Shown here piece by piece: positions 30,591 through 44,070 of a stretch of 64,000 nucleotides of DNA. The notes beneath the pieces are model-generated. The model was not told the origin of the DNA. It saw only the letters and a program-made list of their open reading frames with translations, and ran no database searches. The translations under genes were made by a program, and so were the position numbers. The DNA is taken from assembly GCA_029931535.1 (NCBI GenBank), contig JAQPZY010001498.1, positions 1,624,001 through 1,688,000 of the forward strand. The letters run 5' to 3'. The number at the start of each line of letters is the position of its first letter. The stretch's first letter is position 1. The DNA is from Margaritifera margaritifera (lineage: Eukaryota; Mollusca; Bivalvia; Unionida; Margaritiferidae).

Positions 30591-32189
30591 AAAAAAAAAA
30601 AAATTCCTAGAGATTTGCTAACCAATGAAGAATGTTACTTGCATTAAATAGAAAGCAGCATTCAAGTCTAAACAAAAAAATAAAATGTTCTTTTAGTTCA
30701 ATTTGTTGGCTTCTGCGTACGATGACACTGCAAATAGGTGCGATTCAACCCTTTGAACCATTTCAGGAAAGGTCATTAGCACTAAAAATTCCAGTCATTT
30801 CATTTCAATGCAACTAATTTTAGAAAATGCACACACACACACAAAATCTATGCTGCTTTTTATATGCTGGGTCCAGGTTAATGCCTAACATAAGATAGTA
30901 AATGTGCATCTGAACTTGCAACTTGTGCATCGGATTTCATCAAAATATGTATTTTTGTAAAATTGAAGAAAATATATAATGAACTTAATACCTTGATTGG
31001 TTGAATAAAAGTCTATCCCAACAGTGGTTATCTACGTCTTTCTGCCTACGGATCACTTCGAGAAAAATTCAAATAGATTACAAATTTGTACAGCCCTTTC
31101 GCCATTCTAACTGGTATGCCAATGCTTCAAAATTTTGATTTCTAAGCAATGCATCGTAGCATTTACCAATTCATTTCTAATATTTGCGTAAACGTTTAAT
31201 TCCACCATATGAAGAATGGATCATCAGGTTCATCGTTTTGAACTTCATTCAAGCAGGACATGATGCACATCACCGCCAAAGTACTATGTAAAGAGATATT
31301 ACAGAAAATGACAATGCAAAGTGGTAGATTTGAAAATGGTTCCAGAATTCGTCACTAAAATCTTCCTAAGGTGACTAACCGTTCTTACAGAGAACTAGTT
31401 ATTCAAACACAAACAACCCTTCTCGATGTCCACTCTACGATGGATATGACGTATAACTCCGAAACCTCAGCTCTGTCCCACAGGTAGAGATGATAGACTT
31501 ATGATAGCTTCAACGAAATTTAAAAGAGGCTGAGCTTAGAACCAATCTATCATTTATTCCTGTGGGAAAATTCCAACGAATCCAAGTATATTACGATAAT
31601 TACTTCCATTTTTTTTTTATATCAGCACTACTTTAAAATACTGGAAGTTCACATATGTATACGCCAACACCTCAAATGTCACAGGGCAGTGATGCTTTCT
31701 TTGTTAGCCTTCACAGACAAACATTACTGACCATATATTTTATATAGCACCTATTACTGGCATTATTGATAAATTTTGATGAAAACTGTCAGCCAAGGAG
31801 CCCCTGCTTTTTCTAGTCACCTTTACAGTTGCTGGACTATTTAGTAGTGGTAAGGAATTTTGCATCTGCAGCGGAATTCTCAGGTTCGTAGCCAACACCT
31901 TCATAATGTAGGTAATCCAAAGCTGATGATCACAAAAAGCCTTCATAGAATGACTTTCTCTCCCAAACTGCATAACCATATCAAACCAAATTTGATAGGC
32001 AGAGGTCCTAGCATAAACACCTTTTACATTCATATAAAAGATGCTAAAGCAGAAATATAGTTAAAGAACATATCAAATGCCACCAATTTCAACCAAACAG
32101 CGGGAAATTATCCCGACATGGGTGTCTTTCAACCCTTGTTACCCAACTTTTTCCTACTACATTTGCCTTTTAGACCATGCATGCCAGGC
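30591..32189. other. No supported gene
   Basis: Poly(A) at about 30589-30603 and a short (CA)n near 30832. Several short frames show no motif. A 97-codon minus frame at 31740-32033 is unrecognised. Confidence 0.35.
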
Positions 32190-32890
32190 GAACATATTAT
32201 CAGGTCCACTTGAGCCTGTTGTTTTAGTAATGGCAGTCATTTTGATGGCGGACTGGCATCATTTTAATAAATTGAAAGTCCTTTCAATTTGGATGCTTTT
32301 TGTCAAATTTGGTTAAATTCTGTTTAGAAGTTTTTGGGATGAAATTATTTCAATGTTTTTCAATCTTAAGTAACAGCAGGCATATTTTATGGCAGATTGC
32401 ATCATCTGTATAAAATTGAAAGCCCTTTAAGCCAAAATGCTTTCTGTAAAATTTGGTCAAATTCGTTTGAGTGGATTTTGAGATGAAGTCCTTGCATGTT
32501 TTCTGCTTTTAATAAGAGTGGCCATATTTGAAGGTGGATCAGCATCACGTGTATACATTTTAAAGCCCTTCATGCCAGGATGCTTCCAGTCAAATTGGGT
32601 CAAATTCTATTGCGCTTTTTTTTCATAAGTCATGTTAAGGTTTTATTTGTAGTAGCGGCAGTCATATTTGATCACGTTATCAATTGCGTAAACTTGAAAG
32701 CCCTTCACGAAAGGATTCCCATGACCAAATTTGGTTTAAATCTGTCAGTGGATTTTGTCGAGAAGATGAAAATAGCAATTGTTGAACAACACACGACGGA
32801 TGACAGATGCAGGATGCAGGGCCATACCATAAGCTCACTTGGCCGTACAGCCAATCAAGTCAATAAGAAGGCCAGAGCCTGCATGTCGAG
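32190..32890. repeat. Array family E (~120-bp units), about five copies
   Basis: The units contain ggcagtcattttgatggcgg, actggcatcattt, tgaaagccctttcaat, gatgctttctgtcaaatttg and tcaaattctg. The array ends in tggatgacagatgcaggatg-like words before a gccataccataagctcactt word, comparable to the ends of families A and B. The 105-codon frame at 32580 is repeat-derived. Confidence 0.6.
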
Positions 32891-32924
32891 CCAATGACTA
32901 AGCACTGCTCTAAAATGTTACCTT

Positions 32925-33440
32925 GATCACAAGGTCATAAGGTGTAGTGATCATGTTGCGGAATTGTCATAGCTTCATCATAATGATTCATCCAATGTAT
33001 GAACAAGATTCATCAAGGGATTTCGGAAATCTACACAAATGAAAAATCTTTAACCAAAACCTGAACGCATATTTTCAGACTGACCTTGACCCCAAGGTCA
33101 AAGAGGCAAGCGTGCATGTCACCGGATGAAATATCTCAACCTCATAATGATTCATGCCAAGTATAAAGAATAACCAGCATCGGGCTTAGGAAATATAAGT
33201 AAATGAAAAAACTTTAACCAAAACCTTAATGCACATTTTCCATCAATATGACCTTGGAATCAAAGGTTAAAAAAGTGTGGGGGGGGGGGGGCTGCATTCA
33301 GGCCTTTAACTTCATAATAACTTATGCCAAGTATGATGACAATCTATCAAAGGGTTTAAGAAATATATGCAATAGAAAAACTATAAATAAAATCACAACA
33401 AAGCTACTGCCAATGTCAAAGGACCGCTGTCGGAAATGCG
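32925..33440. repeat. Array family F (~140-bp units), about three copies
   Basis: The units contain gaccttgaccccaaggtcaa, tcataatgattcatgccaag, tataaagaataacca or atgaacaagattcatc, gaaatatacacaaatgaaaa and aactttaaccaaaaccttaa. A poly(G) run interrupts the third unit at about 33281-33291. No coding potential. Confidence 0.6.
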
Positions 33441-34212
33441 ACTGCCACGTGGGTTTGACAAAAACTCAGTCAATAACATACTGAAACGAGTCACATAGTG
33501 GTTTTTGATTGGCTAAATGCCAGTAATGATGTCGCTGTAAAATTATGGATTGCAACTTTGGTAGCAATGGATAATGTATCGGAATGTAGCCTAAATACAA
33601 TTTTTCAACAATTTTAAATAAACCCTGGAAAATAGGTCACAGTGACCCAGGTTGGGAGCACCACACACATTCAACCCATGGCGCAACATCACTGATCAAC
33701 TGGTGTATTGAAATAAGAGTTTCAACCAGATCAGGAAGGATGGCCAGACTTTGGAACTGAGCATTAATTGGGGCGGGGGCGAGGGTGTGTGTGTGTGCTG
33801 GGATCGTAAAGTAAGTTCCCAGCCTCCACATAACTGGAAAAAAACATACTCTTGCTCTGATTTGTGGAGAGAAAAAAATTCTATCCGTCATATTTGTTGA
33901 ACAAAAAAAAAAAAAAACAACGTAAATCGTAGAGGTGGTCCGAATGCAACTACCGGCATACATTCGAGGTATGATCCGTAGGATTGACCTGGAGGTTGCG
34001 AATGGCATCCATATCTCTACGATTTGAACCAAAAGGACAAAAATCATTTCACATTCTAAGTACTGCAAACACCATTATTTAAAAAAAAAATCGTTACCTC
34101 TTACGATACAATTGAAATGAATTTACATTCTATGTAGAAATGGTAATGCTTACTCCACATATAATTCCCCAGTCCATTATAGCTCTAACTAAATCAAAGT
34201 ACGTAACACTCT
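33441..34212. other. No confirmed gene; one 143-codon minus-strand frame
   Basis: The frame at 34068-33637 is fairly long and CpG-richer than its surroundings (AQFQSLAILPDLVETLISIH, SDVAPWVECVWC), but it crosses a poly(A) and a (GT)n tract and has no recognised motif. I do not call it. Confidence 0.3.
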
Positions 34213-34400
34213 ACAATAAACCATGGATAAACAAAAGTCCCTGGAAGGGCTTGACGCTCTAGTGGGCGAATTTTTTTCCCAGGAAATCAATACAAGACCA
34301 TTTCTTCCTTTTAACCATGTCTACCATTTTGAATGATGAAAACACGTAGTTTCGCATCATTTCATTCATGCCGCAAGATGGTGACCAGGTCAACATATGC
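34213..34400. mobile_element. Array family A, left flank only
   Basis: aaaagtccctggaagggctt, gacgctctagtgggcgaatt and accatttcttccttttaacc match the left flank of family A, followed by only part of one unit. A truncated copy. Confidence 0.5.
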
Positions 34401-35466
34401 TTAGAAGTACTTTGTCAAAATCAGTGAATATCATGATTTTTCATTCATCTATGATTTATTCATCATGGATATTGTTCATCAAATTCTTAAATCCTTTTGG
34501 TAAATCCTTATTGTGACTGATGCTGTTAAAAATTATACATTTTTTAAATACTTACCAGAGTTCTGCATACAAATAAAATGGTGGTAAATCTAACACTATC
34601 AATACTATCAAAAGTTTTCGAAGGGGTCCGGTCTATTTGAATTCTCTGAATTCACCCAAGAGAATATTCATGATGTGGAAGTAAATTCATACAGAAAAGT
34701 AATTCCAGAAAATCATGACAATATCCTTATCCATGTCAGGAAGAACTCAACACTAAAGCAGATGAATGAACCTAGGACTAGTTTCCAACTCTACAAATAT
34801 TCATTGCAACAGGAGTACGTGTCCAAAATCACTACTTCACATAACAATAAAGTTAAATAAACTTCCCATCAACAAATACCATTTTATTTCAGAGCAGTGG
34901 TTGCTAGGCTTGGACTTAAAATGGATTTCTTCAACTGTGTAAAGACATTAACAATAGATCTAACATCAGCACTGTGTCACCATAGCCATCCTTAGCTTGG
35001 TCCATAAACTAAACTCCTATCAGTGCCTGTCAATCAAAACAAAAAGTAATTACAAACTCACTTGCTCAAGTAGACACAAGCTACAAAGGGCCAAATTACT
35101 TAACACCTTCCTCTCCCCTAGCCCCAACTACACTTCATTAAATTGTAGAAGACAATGAAATTAATCAAGATAATGAAAATCCAAGTACATGTAGTGCTAG
35201 CCAAGCAAGACCCCACATATTTACACGCCACATAGTGCCTAAGTATATAACACCACACTCTCTCCAAACCCAGGTAGATCCAGATACACTTCATCAAAGT
35301 GTAGAAGACAATTAAACTAATCATGAAGAGACTTCTTTCAAACACAATGCAAGTCACAGTTCACAGTGCTATGGAACATCATCTTCCAAGTGGCTTGATA
35401 GTTTTGATCAAGGATCTTAATCTACATGTGCATGCATGTGTGTATATGTCTATTCATCTATCTATC

Positions 35467-35497
<31 letters not shown>

Positions 35498-35515
35498 TTC
35501 AAGGCAATCCTTAAA
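34401..35515. other. No supported gene; one diverged ~115-bp duplication
   Basis: tagatccagatacacttcat with gtgtagaagacaattaaact (35270-35325) resembles cccaactacacttcattaaa with tgtagaagacaatgaaatta (35120-35165). A TA-GA microsatellite ends the stretch. Confidence 0.35.
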
Positions 35516-36800
35516 GTAGTTTAGGAGTAGCGATAACAAATTTGTGCTAATGGACGGACGGACATCGGGCGACAGATCAGCACCATTTTCATTTAGGACA
35601 AAACCGACATGATAAGGAGTCTTTTAGTGAAATCCCGATGTTGATATGTCCATTCTGGATCAGCAATATGGTTTTTAAGATGGCAGCCATACTGGATGTC
35701 AGAGTGGCCCCATTTTTATTTAGGACCAACAAGACATCACAAGAATTCTAGTGAAAAACACATGTTGATATGACCATCCATTCAGGAGTAGCAATATGGT
35801 TTTCAAGATGGCAGCCATTTGGATGTCAGAGTGGAATCATTTTCATTTAGGACCAACAAGACATCACAAGAATTCTAGTGAAAACCACGTTGATATGACC
35901 ATCCATTCTGGCGGAGTAGCGATAACAAGATTTTTTATGATGGCTGCAATATTAGAGATTAGATCTGACCCATTTTCATTTAGGACAAACTAGACGTCAC
36001 AAGAAGTCTTTTAGTGAAAACCCCGCGTCAATATAACTTTCTGTTCAGGTGGGGTAGCGATAAAAAGATTTTCAAGATGACTGCCATGATGGCCATATTG
36101 GACTTCAGATTGGCACCATATTTATTTAGGACCAAGTAGACATCATAAGAAGTCCTTTCTTTAAAAACCCCATGTTGATATGACCATCCATTTAGGAGGA
36201 GTAGCGACAAGATTTTCAAGATAGCTGCCATGGTGACCATACTGGACTCCAGATCAGCACCCTTTTCATTTAGGACTAACGAGACATCATAAGAAGTCTT
36301 TCAGTGAAAACCCCATGTTGATAGGACCATACATTCAGGAGTAATAGCAATAACAAAATTTCAAAGACGGCCGGCTACACTGGATGTCAGATGAGCTCAT
36401 TTTCATTTAGGACCAAGCAGACATCATAAGAAGTCTTTCTGTGAAAACCCCATGTTGACATGACCATCCATTGAGTAGCGATAACAAGATTTTCAAGATG
36501 ACTCCCATGTTGGATGTCAGATCAGCACCAATTTCATTTAGGACCAACCAAACATCACAAGAAGTCTTTTAGTAAAAACCCCATGTTGATATGACCATCC
36601 ATTCAGGAGTAGTAGTGATAACAAGATTTTCAAGAGGGCCACTGTGGCAGCCATATTGGATGTCCAAGCCACACCATTTTCATCTAGGACCAACTAGATG
36701 TAAAGTTTCACGGCAATCCTCCATGTAGTTTAGAAGTAGTGATAACAAACTTGTGCTAACAGATGGACGGACAACAGACCATTTCATAAGCTCTTCTGGT
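35516..36800. mobile_element. Array family A, copy 2 (about nine core units)
   Basis: This is the longest family A array, with units of about 126-145 bp (accccatgttgatatgacca, tccattcaggagtagcgata, acaagattttcaagatggc, gccatattggatgtcagatc, agcaccattttcatttagga, ccaactagacatcataagaa). An ACGG-type run (ggacggacggaca) near 35553 and a right end (taacaaacttgtgctaacag, atggacggacaacagaccat, aagctcttctggtctat) bound it. This is the core-plus-tetranucleotide arrangement known from pearl/HINE elements. Confidence 0.75.
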
Positions 36801-37939
36801 CTATCTGTAGAGCTGAAAATTCTCCCCGCCATTTCCACATTTCTTAGAAAGGTTTTGTAACAATTTATTCTTACTAAATGAACTAGTTTCATTTTTTTAA
36901 TTTTATTATTACTACAAAAATAATTCTGCATATGCGTTTGGTGCATGTAGTTGTGACGGAGAGGTTCATCATTATATTTAGTTCATGCATTGACTTTACA
37001 ATTAGGATTCAAGTAAGTGTGACAAAGAAATAATTTTGTACATAATACTGATTCATTCAAAATACCCCCCCCCCCCTCTTGATCTAATTAAACACAAAAA
37101 GATTGTTATTTGGCAAATTAAGCCTCAGAAGTCCAATCATATTACAAATATCATTACGAGGACATGGATCCGAGGTCACACATTTATTTGAAACTCTCCT
37201 TATGAAAACTACTGCAAATGTAACAGCAATTGATCTAGTGTGTTTGTGAAACTCTATGTTCCATGAAATATGGTTACATTAGTCAAGCGGATTCAAGAAC
37301 TCTAAAATGTGTCCTTTGGCTCAAAAAAGAATTCATACTGGATGATGGCCCAGTGTCACATGCACAAATCTAAACAATCTTTATGCCAGGATACCCACAT
37401 TCAAAATTTGTGTATTTATTTAGTTCAAACCTTTTGGGGTTAGCCATTTTAAGTTTCTCCAATAACATAAACAATACTGAATTCACATTGGCATGAGAAT
37501 GACAAATTCAAAATTTCCTTGAGTGAGTGAATTTCCCTGATATTATGTATCCCCTTCAGAAAATCCTTCAATTTTGATCATTTTCGACCAATTTGGAACT
37601 TTTTTCAATCATTATTTGGAAGTAAAAATCCCTGAAATCTGGAATTGCCCTTAGATTCTCATGCCTGTGAATGGCAATCCCTGAAATCAGGAATTCCCTT
37701 TATATTCTCATGCCTGTGAATGGCAATTAGCATCATTCTGCAAACTTTAAAGGTTTTAATAGCTAGATGCTACCACTCAAACTTCATCATCACTGTTCCA
37801 GACAGCAAGCCCCTGTTGAGCTTAAGAAGTTTAGTCAATTTTCCTATGACAAATTAACAAGACCATGATGTTTAGCTGCTTTGTCCAGTTTTCAGAAAAT
37901 TGGTAGCCATCTGATTTAAGTCCAGCATCATTAGCAAAT
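36801..37939. other. No supported gene
   Basis: A poly(C) run lies at about 37066-37077 and a duplicated word (aatccctgaaatcaggaatt) near 37674. Two ~60-bp direct copies of attctcatgcctgtgaatgg occur at 37655-37735. Confidence 0.35.
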
Positions 37940-38340
37940 AACACCAGAGTCCTTTGAATGGACTGATGCTCTACTGTCGGAAAAGAATGTCCTGGAATTC
38001 AAGACAAGGCCATTTCTTCTTTTTAATTGCAGTGTTGAAACCATCTACGTTCTTCTCGAGCAACAAGATTTCCAAATTAGCCACTGTGGCAGACATATTG
38101 AATGAAAGATCAACAACATTTTCATTTAGGACAAGACAGACACTGTTAGAAGACTTGTGGTGAAAACATCCATGTTGATGACCATATATTCAGTAGAATT
38201 AGTGACTAAGACTTGTGGTGAAAACATCCATGTTGATGACCATATATTCAGTAGAATTAGTGACTAGATTTTCAACATGTTCATTGTGGCAACCATATTT
38301 GAGGTCAGATTGGCACCATTTCATTTAGGACCAACTACCG
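37940..38340. mobile_element. Array family A, copy 3
   Basis: The left flank (gagtcctttgaatggactga, tgctctactgtcggaaaaga) is followed by one full unit and a locally duplicated ~50-bp piece (cttgtggtgaaaacatccat repeated at 38152 and 38211). There is no clear right end. Confidence 0.6.
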
Positions 38341-39265
38341 TAATGATTGCAAGTCTTGGGACACCCTTAATCATTTATAAAAGTAATTTTGTATGACCTA
38401 TAAAAAGTTGGGCCATGAAGTTACAGCAATTTTTTTTATGTACTACAAGTCTTGGGACACCTAAAACATTTTCTTCTACTGATCAATCAGCATATTTAAT
38501 CGATAGTAACCTCATGTAAAATAAACACCACTTTGTGGTGGTTAAGGTACTCTCATTATGAATTATTATATGAAAATGTTATAAATTATTATAATTTGTT
38601 TGAAAAGTCAATAAATATATTTAATTTTTGTCTTTTTTCATCAACCCCATACTTCAACAACAACAACCTGTATTTCTTCATATTCTAATATTTTACGCAA
38701 GTTATACCTGAACAGGTAATGAACTCGACAGGTGACCGTAAGTTTGTAAGTGGACATTAGATGACAATCATATACTAGAATAAACAACAAGAAAGTGTGC
38801 AAAGTTTTGTGAACACTTATTAGACTTACTTGTAGTGTTCCTTAACTGGATGTTCATTAACTGTGACCTATTACAAAACCTGTGATTTTCTCAACCTGGA
38901 TATAAAGGTCTAGGAAATGTGTATTTGGTCGAGCTACTAAATAGTCTTTTTTTTATATACATATTTGAACTTTTCATTAAAAAAGAAACAAAAATACAAA
39001 TGAAATATGAAGGCAATTTGCAATTTACCTGTATTTGCACATACAAGTGCAAATATGACGTTACATATGTGACTTGATGCTTATAATAAAGTTCAAACTT
39101 CAAATTTTATTTTTTATATAGGATTTGTGCACCTATTGTGTACAGTAATTAAAATACAGGCAAATTGCAAGTGGAGTGCATTATTCATTTGTTTTCTCAA
39201 GCAATTTAGCATTAAGGGATCTTGTATTGTAGAGACATGCTTTTGGTTTTTAATTTTAAAAAAAA
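38341..39265. other. No supported gene; related words 'caagtcttgggacacc' twice
   Basis: gcaagtcttgggacaccctt (38348) and acaagtcttgggacacctaa (38446) are ~98 bp apart. The remainder is AT-rich with no gene. Confidence 0.35.
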
Positions 39266-39425
39266 AAAATTGTGGAGGAGGGTCTGGGGTCCTCCCTCAG
39301 TGGTGTCTCAAGGGGCAGTGCCCCTGATCCCAGGGTGCAAGGGAACAAAGGCCCCTGGCCAAAAATGCATTTCAGACTGAGAGCATACAAAACTGCTCCT
39401 GGTGGCCCTTATTATCATAATATTT
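39266..39425. repeat. GC-rich hairpin-forming repeat end
   Basis: gaggagggtctggggtcctc folds on itself, followed by aggggcagtgcccctgatcc, another self-complementary word. Such paired GC-rich palindromes are typical of DNA-transposon ends in invertebrates. A fossil transposase-like segment lies just downstream. Confidence 0.45.
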
Positions 39426-39789
39426 TGCATAGTTGTTCATTCCACACACACACACACACAAAATTGAAAAATAACAAATTTACCAAACTTTTACCAATAC
39501 TTGAGGAATTTCACAATGTTCATTGCCACATCAACTTGTTCTCCAATAATATTAGTGCTCAAGTTATTAGATGTGCATGTCAGTGTTCACACAATAATTC
39601 AGTCACAAAATTTTTTTTATTTTTGCAGCACTTATTACATATCACACTTTTCTCTTCCCATAACAGATATTTTTTTCTTTCTTTCATGGTAAAAGTTTGC
39701 AATTATATACATCAACTATATAAAAATATTCACCTAAATTCACTTGTCTTTTCCCCCATTGGACACAACCTGTTGATACTGATGTGCTA

Positions 39790-40530
39790 GTCTTGCACTT
39801 TTTTTGCATCCTTGGCAAATATTTCTTTTGCTTTGCTTTCTGTAACCATTGATTTTGTGGGCTCAATGTTCAATGTTTTCTTTCCATTCTTCCTTTTAAG
39901 TTCCTCCTGGTATTGTCTTCATACAGTTCACATATTCTAGTACTGGGATGCATCTGCCCTCTCATGTAAGAAATCATTCTTAAAATACTGTATTGCACTT
40001 TGTTGTGATGCCTTCAGACCATATTTGATGTTCTGTACCGAGTTGTAGGTCTCTGTTTATCCTCCCCGATTTGGAATCAATAATATCACTCATGACATTG
40101 AAGGACGACTCTACTTTTGAGCCATGAAAACAACTCGGTGAGGACATTACCATCTTTGATAGACAAGGGTATGCAGCAACAATATCAATTCCCCCCTAGT
40201 GATCTATGCATTGTCCCTCTTGAAATTTTGGAAGGGAATCAGTTTGGAATCTTCCAACTTCCAAATCATACTGGTCCAACTCCTCGTTTAACATGTTAGA
40301 TGCTACTGTCGAGTTTGCAATAGTAGTTCAAATCTTTCTGGCAAAGATCGCAAAATGCTAGTCCTCTGGCATTGTTTTCTTACAAATTGACCAACTAGGT
40401 TCCCATCGACTTTGTGTTCAAGCCATTCCCATTTCCACACATTTTTCAAACCTTTATTAAAACTTTTTTGTGTCTGTGTCTCTATTGTTAATTTGAGACA
40501 CCATGTTTAGCAAGCATGTTTATTTCCATC
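39790..40530 (-). pseudogene. Fossil hAT-like (BED/TTF-type) transposase-derived sequence
   Basis: On the minus strand, separate pieces in shifting frames look protein-like: TQKSFNKGLKNVWKWEWLEH, KVDGNLVGQFVRKQC, SVQNIKYGLKASQQSAIQYF and ILLIPNRGG, with several stops between them. A tryptophan-rich 'W-W-WLE/LD-K-DG---G-FVRK' N-terminal region is seen in molluscan proteins derived from hAT-type transposases, but the match is from memory of pattern only. The GC-rich hairpin at 39266 may be its end. Confidence 0.35.
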
Positions 40531-40814
40531 AGTTTCCGTTATGCAAAGATTCATTGGACTAGTAGAAACTTTCGACCCATCAGAATGATCTTTATAATGA
40601 CTGTCTGTTAAATAACATACAGAACAAATAATATTACAAGGATTGTCTTTATATGGTTAAATTATAGCATAATGGTTCTCGACAGACTGTTATTTAAAAA
40701 CCGGATCGGAGACGATATATAAAAAACGAAACCATATTGAGGAAAATCGGATTCAGGTCAGAAGAAAAGTTGAATTCCGCTATTAAATGCAAAAAAACAT
40801 CATGGATTATAAAA

Positions 40815-41205
40815 CTAAGCACTTTAAAGGTTAGCAAGATTTTCAAGATGGCTGCCATACTGGATGTCAAATCGGCTCAATTTTTATTTAGGACCAACCA
40901 TTTGTCACAAGAAGTCTTTTGGTTAAAACCATATGTCAATAAGACCATCAATTCTGGAGGAGTGCCAATAACAAGATTTTCAAGATGGCCACTGTGGTGG
41001 CCATATTGGATATCTGAACAGCACCATTTTCATTTAGGACCAACTAGATATTGGGATGAATGTGTGTGTAAAGTTTCATGGCAATCCCCCAAGTGGTATA
41101 GGAAGAGTAATGATAACAAACTTGTGCTAATGGACGTATGGACGATGGACAACAGTCCATTCCACAAGTTCTTCTGGTCCATGACGAGTAGATTTAAAAA
41201 TCATA
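40815..41205. mobile_element. Array family A, copy 4
   Basis: Two and a half core units are followed by the right-end sequence (gggatgaatgtgtgtgtaaa, gtttcatggcaatcccccaa, aacttgtgctaatggacgta, acagtccattccacaagttc, ttctggtccatgacgagtag). The 198-codon plus frame across it is repeat-derived. Confidence 0.7.
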
Positions 41206-42855
41206 TTTCACTGAAATCTGTGGCAGTTACCTGTACCTTCAGTAACCACAGTAATTACAAGACCCGCAGACTTTGTGATACCTGTGTAAAAACTTCTAGC
41301 ACACAGAACAACACAACAAATGTAGATTTATAGGCTTTTATTTTTTAAATTTTTTTAAAAAGTTGATGTTTATTACAGACCTTTTTCCTAATAATATGGC
41401 CCCACGAAGAAAACTTGTTCCGTATGAAAAGAATTGACTTTGTTATGAATTGTAAACCATGGAGACTAACTACTTAGGCTAGGAAGTCCATAGCAATAAA
41501 CTCTTCTCAAAACAGCCACAACACAACAAAGTTTCCGACTGATACAGTTTTGATTCTCCATATGGAATGCAGAAATGTCCATAGTTTTTCATGTTTTGAA
41601 AAGCATGGGCCTAAACTCAATAGGTAACAGGTAAAATGGTAGGAATGAAAAACAGTTAATTCAGATATTCTAGAAAACAAAAAGAAAAATGTTAATCCTG
41701 CATGACTTGTATCATGATTCTATTTCATTAAAGAATATTCCATGAAAGTTAATGAATGGTGAAATCATCCAGATTTACAACTTTTTTAACTTTTTGGTGC
41801 ATTATTTCTTGATAATGCAGATCATACAATTTTCACAAATATACCATTTTTTAAATTAATTTAGCAAGACATCATATTCACTAAAAATACCGCAAGAAGT
41901 GGATTGACACTAAATTTAGTCATAAAATGCAGAATGCTATAAATCAGGTCTATTTTATGATGCTATATTTTAATTATACTAAAGGTCCATATACAAAGAT
42001 TCCCCTCTATTCCGTCTTTTTAGTATCAAATGAAGATGTTGAAGTAAAACCAGTCTTGCAAGACCATTACTCCAAAAGACCAGATTCCCAATGCATCAAT
42101 TTACTGATTATATAGTGTTATGACCTGACAGAAGAGTCTGCCTGTCATCTGAGACCCTGAAGTTTTGGCAGAAGGGGTGGTCTTTCAAGACAGGTTCTAC
42201 TGTAATTAACTTTTCATGATGTGCTAGTGTGCCATTACTAGAGTCATCCCCCATTTACCTTGATATTCATGAGGGAAAAAAAAAAGAAAAAGAGGCAAAT
42301 GTTTAAAAAGAGACAAATTTTGTTTGAAAATACTAAAATGACCAGATCGACACAAGGTATCAAAGTTGCATGCAAAATAAATTCTAACACTATCTACCCA
42401 GTCTTGCTTGGTGCTTTTTATCCTCCCAAACCATTTTGTACTCCTAAAACCAATATATCTTATGTTTGGAAACTAATACAAATAGAAGTGCCATTCTGTT
42501 CCAAAACCTAATTATGACCTGCAATCCTCTAAAAGCATTATTCAATTAAGGTCTTTTGAAGAAGCATGGACTCCCTCCCTAATGTAAAACTGACATCAGT
42601 GTACTTTACATGTTCAGCAGATACACAATGCAGTCTACTTGACAAGTAAACGAACAATGAATTCTTTGCATGATTCAGGACAGTACGACACTTGAAAATT
42701 GTGAAATTATGAATTTCTCGAGATGAATAAGAACATAATTCTTGGAGAAATTCATCTATGTGAACCTTTTACAAAGCTAAAAGTATATATTAAAAGCAAT
42801 AAAGCCTGGTGCAGCCTAGCCAGAAACAAGTCAACTTAGTTTCTATGTCGAACCA
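41206..42855. other. No supported gene; possible DNA-transposon fragment
   Basis: At about 42120-42205, agaccctgaagttttggcag, aaggggtggtctttcaagac and aggttctactgta resemble an end of a DNA transposon, with a related word (gcaagaccattactccaaaa) near 42057. No transposase frame is seen. Confidence 0.35.
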
Positions 42856-43950
42856 AATATTCACGAGTCCCTCAAAGGGTCAGACGCTTTTCAGTCCAAA
42901 AAGTATTTCCAGTAATTCAAGATCATACCATTTCATCTTTTCAACTGCAGAGTGTTGAAACTACCTTTGACATTCTCGAGCGACAAGATTTTTAAATTAG
43001 CCACTGTGGCAGCCTTGCTGGATGTAAGATCGGCATCATTTTCATTTAGGACAGTCTAGACACCATTGGAAGACTCTTGGTGAAAACCCCATGCTGATAT
43101 GATCATTAATGCAGGTGAATTGTTGAAAAGATTTTCAATATGTTCATTGTGGCAGCCATATTTGAAGTCAGATCAACACCATTTTCAATCACGACTATTT
43201 AGGAGTAGCAATAATACGATTTTCAAGATACCTGCCATGGTGGCCAAACTGAATGTCCGATAGGTATCATTTTTATTTAGTATCAACTAGATAGCATCAG
43301 AATTCTGGTGAAAACATAACATTGAGATGGTTTTCCATCTAGGAGTAAAGACAAAATTTTAAAGATGGTGGCTGTGGTGGCCATATTTGATATCTGATCA
43401 GCACAATTTTTATTCAAGACAAACTAGACACCATAAGAAGTCTTCTGGTGAAAACCCTATGCTGATATGACTTTCCATTCAGAAGCAGCAGCAATAACAA
43501 GATTTTCAAGATCGCTGCTGTGGTGACCATATTGGATGTAAGATTGGCACAATTTTTAATGAGGACCAACTTGACGTCATAACATGTCTTGTAGTGAAAA
43601 CCCCAGGTTGACATGACCACCCATACAGGTGGAGTAGAGACAAGATTTTCAAGACATCCACTGTGGTGGCCATAGTGGATGTCTGTGCAGAACCATTTTC
43701 ATTCAGGACCAACTAGACATCATAAGTAGGCTTGTGGTGAAAATCCCATGTCATATGGTCATAGGTATAGCAACAAGATTTTCAAGATAGCTGCTGCCTG
43801 GGATGAATGTGCATGTAAAGTTTCATGGCAATCCTCCAAGCAGTTTAGGAACAGTAAACGATAACAAACTCGTGCTAATGGACGGATGGACATTAAAAAT
43901 GACATATGATGGATCGTCCCAAAAGCTCTTCTGGTCTATGACCAGTAGAA
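42856..43950. mobile_element. Array family A, copy 5 (complete: left flank, about seven units, right end)
   Basis: The left flank (gagtccctcaaagggtcaga, cgcttttcagtccaaaaagt), core units and right end (gggatgaatgtgcatgtaaa, aactcgtgctaatggacgga, aaagctcttctggtctatga, ccagtagaactaaaaac) are all present, so it is the best reference copy for family A. It lies directly beyond the 3' end of the SRSF7 gene. Confidence 0.75.
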
Positions 43951-44064
43951 CTAAAAACAAAAAAAAAATCTTGCAAGTTAAACTATGTCTTTACTGTTAA
44001 GAGAATGTACAAGAATCTATACAACATGTTCAGCATTTCCTCATTAATCAGGTCTTGTTTATAT

Positions 44065-44070
44065 TTTATT
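44065..44070 (-). terminator. SRSF7: Candidate polyadenylation signal of SRSF7
   Basis: TTTATT on the plus strand (AATAAA on the minus strand) lies about 360 bp past the SRSF7 stop. No nearer perfect signal is seen. It would give a 3' UTR of roughly 390 nt. Confidence 0.35.

Noticed and set aside
32580..32897. 105-codon plus frame
   Set aside because: It is repeat family E read as protein; hydrophobic look comes from T-rich units.
33637..34068. 143-codon minus frame
   Set aside because: It crosses poly(A) and (GT)n tracts and shows no motif, so it is probably chance; a transcript could change this view.
40737..41333. 198-codon plus frame, the longest on its strand
   Set aside because: It runs through family A core units and their right end; no protein family signal.
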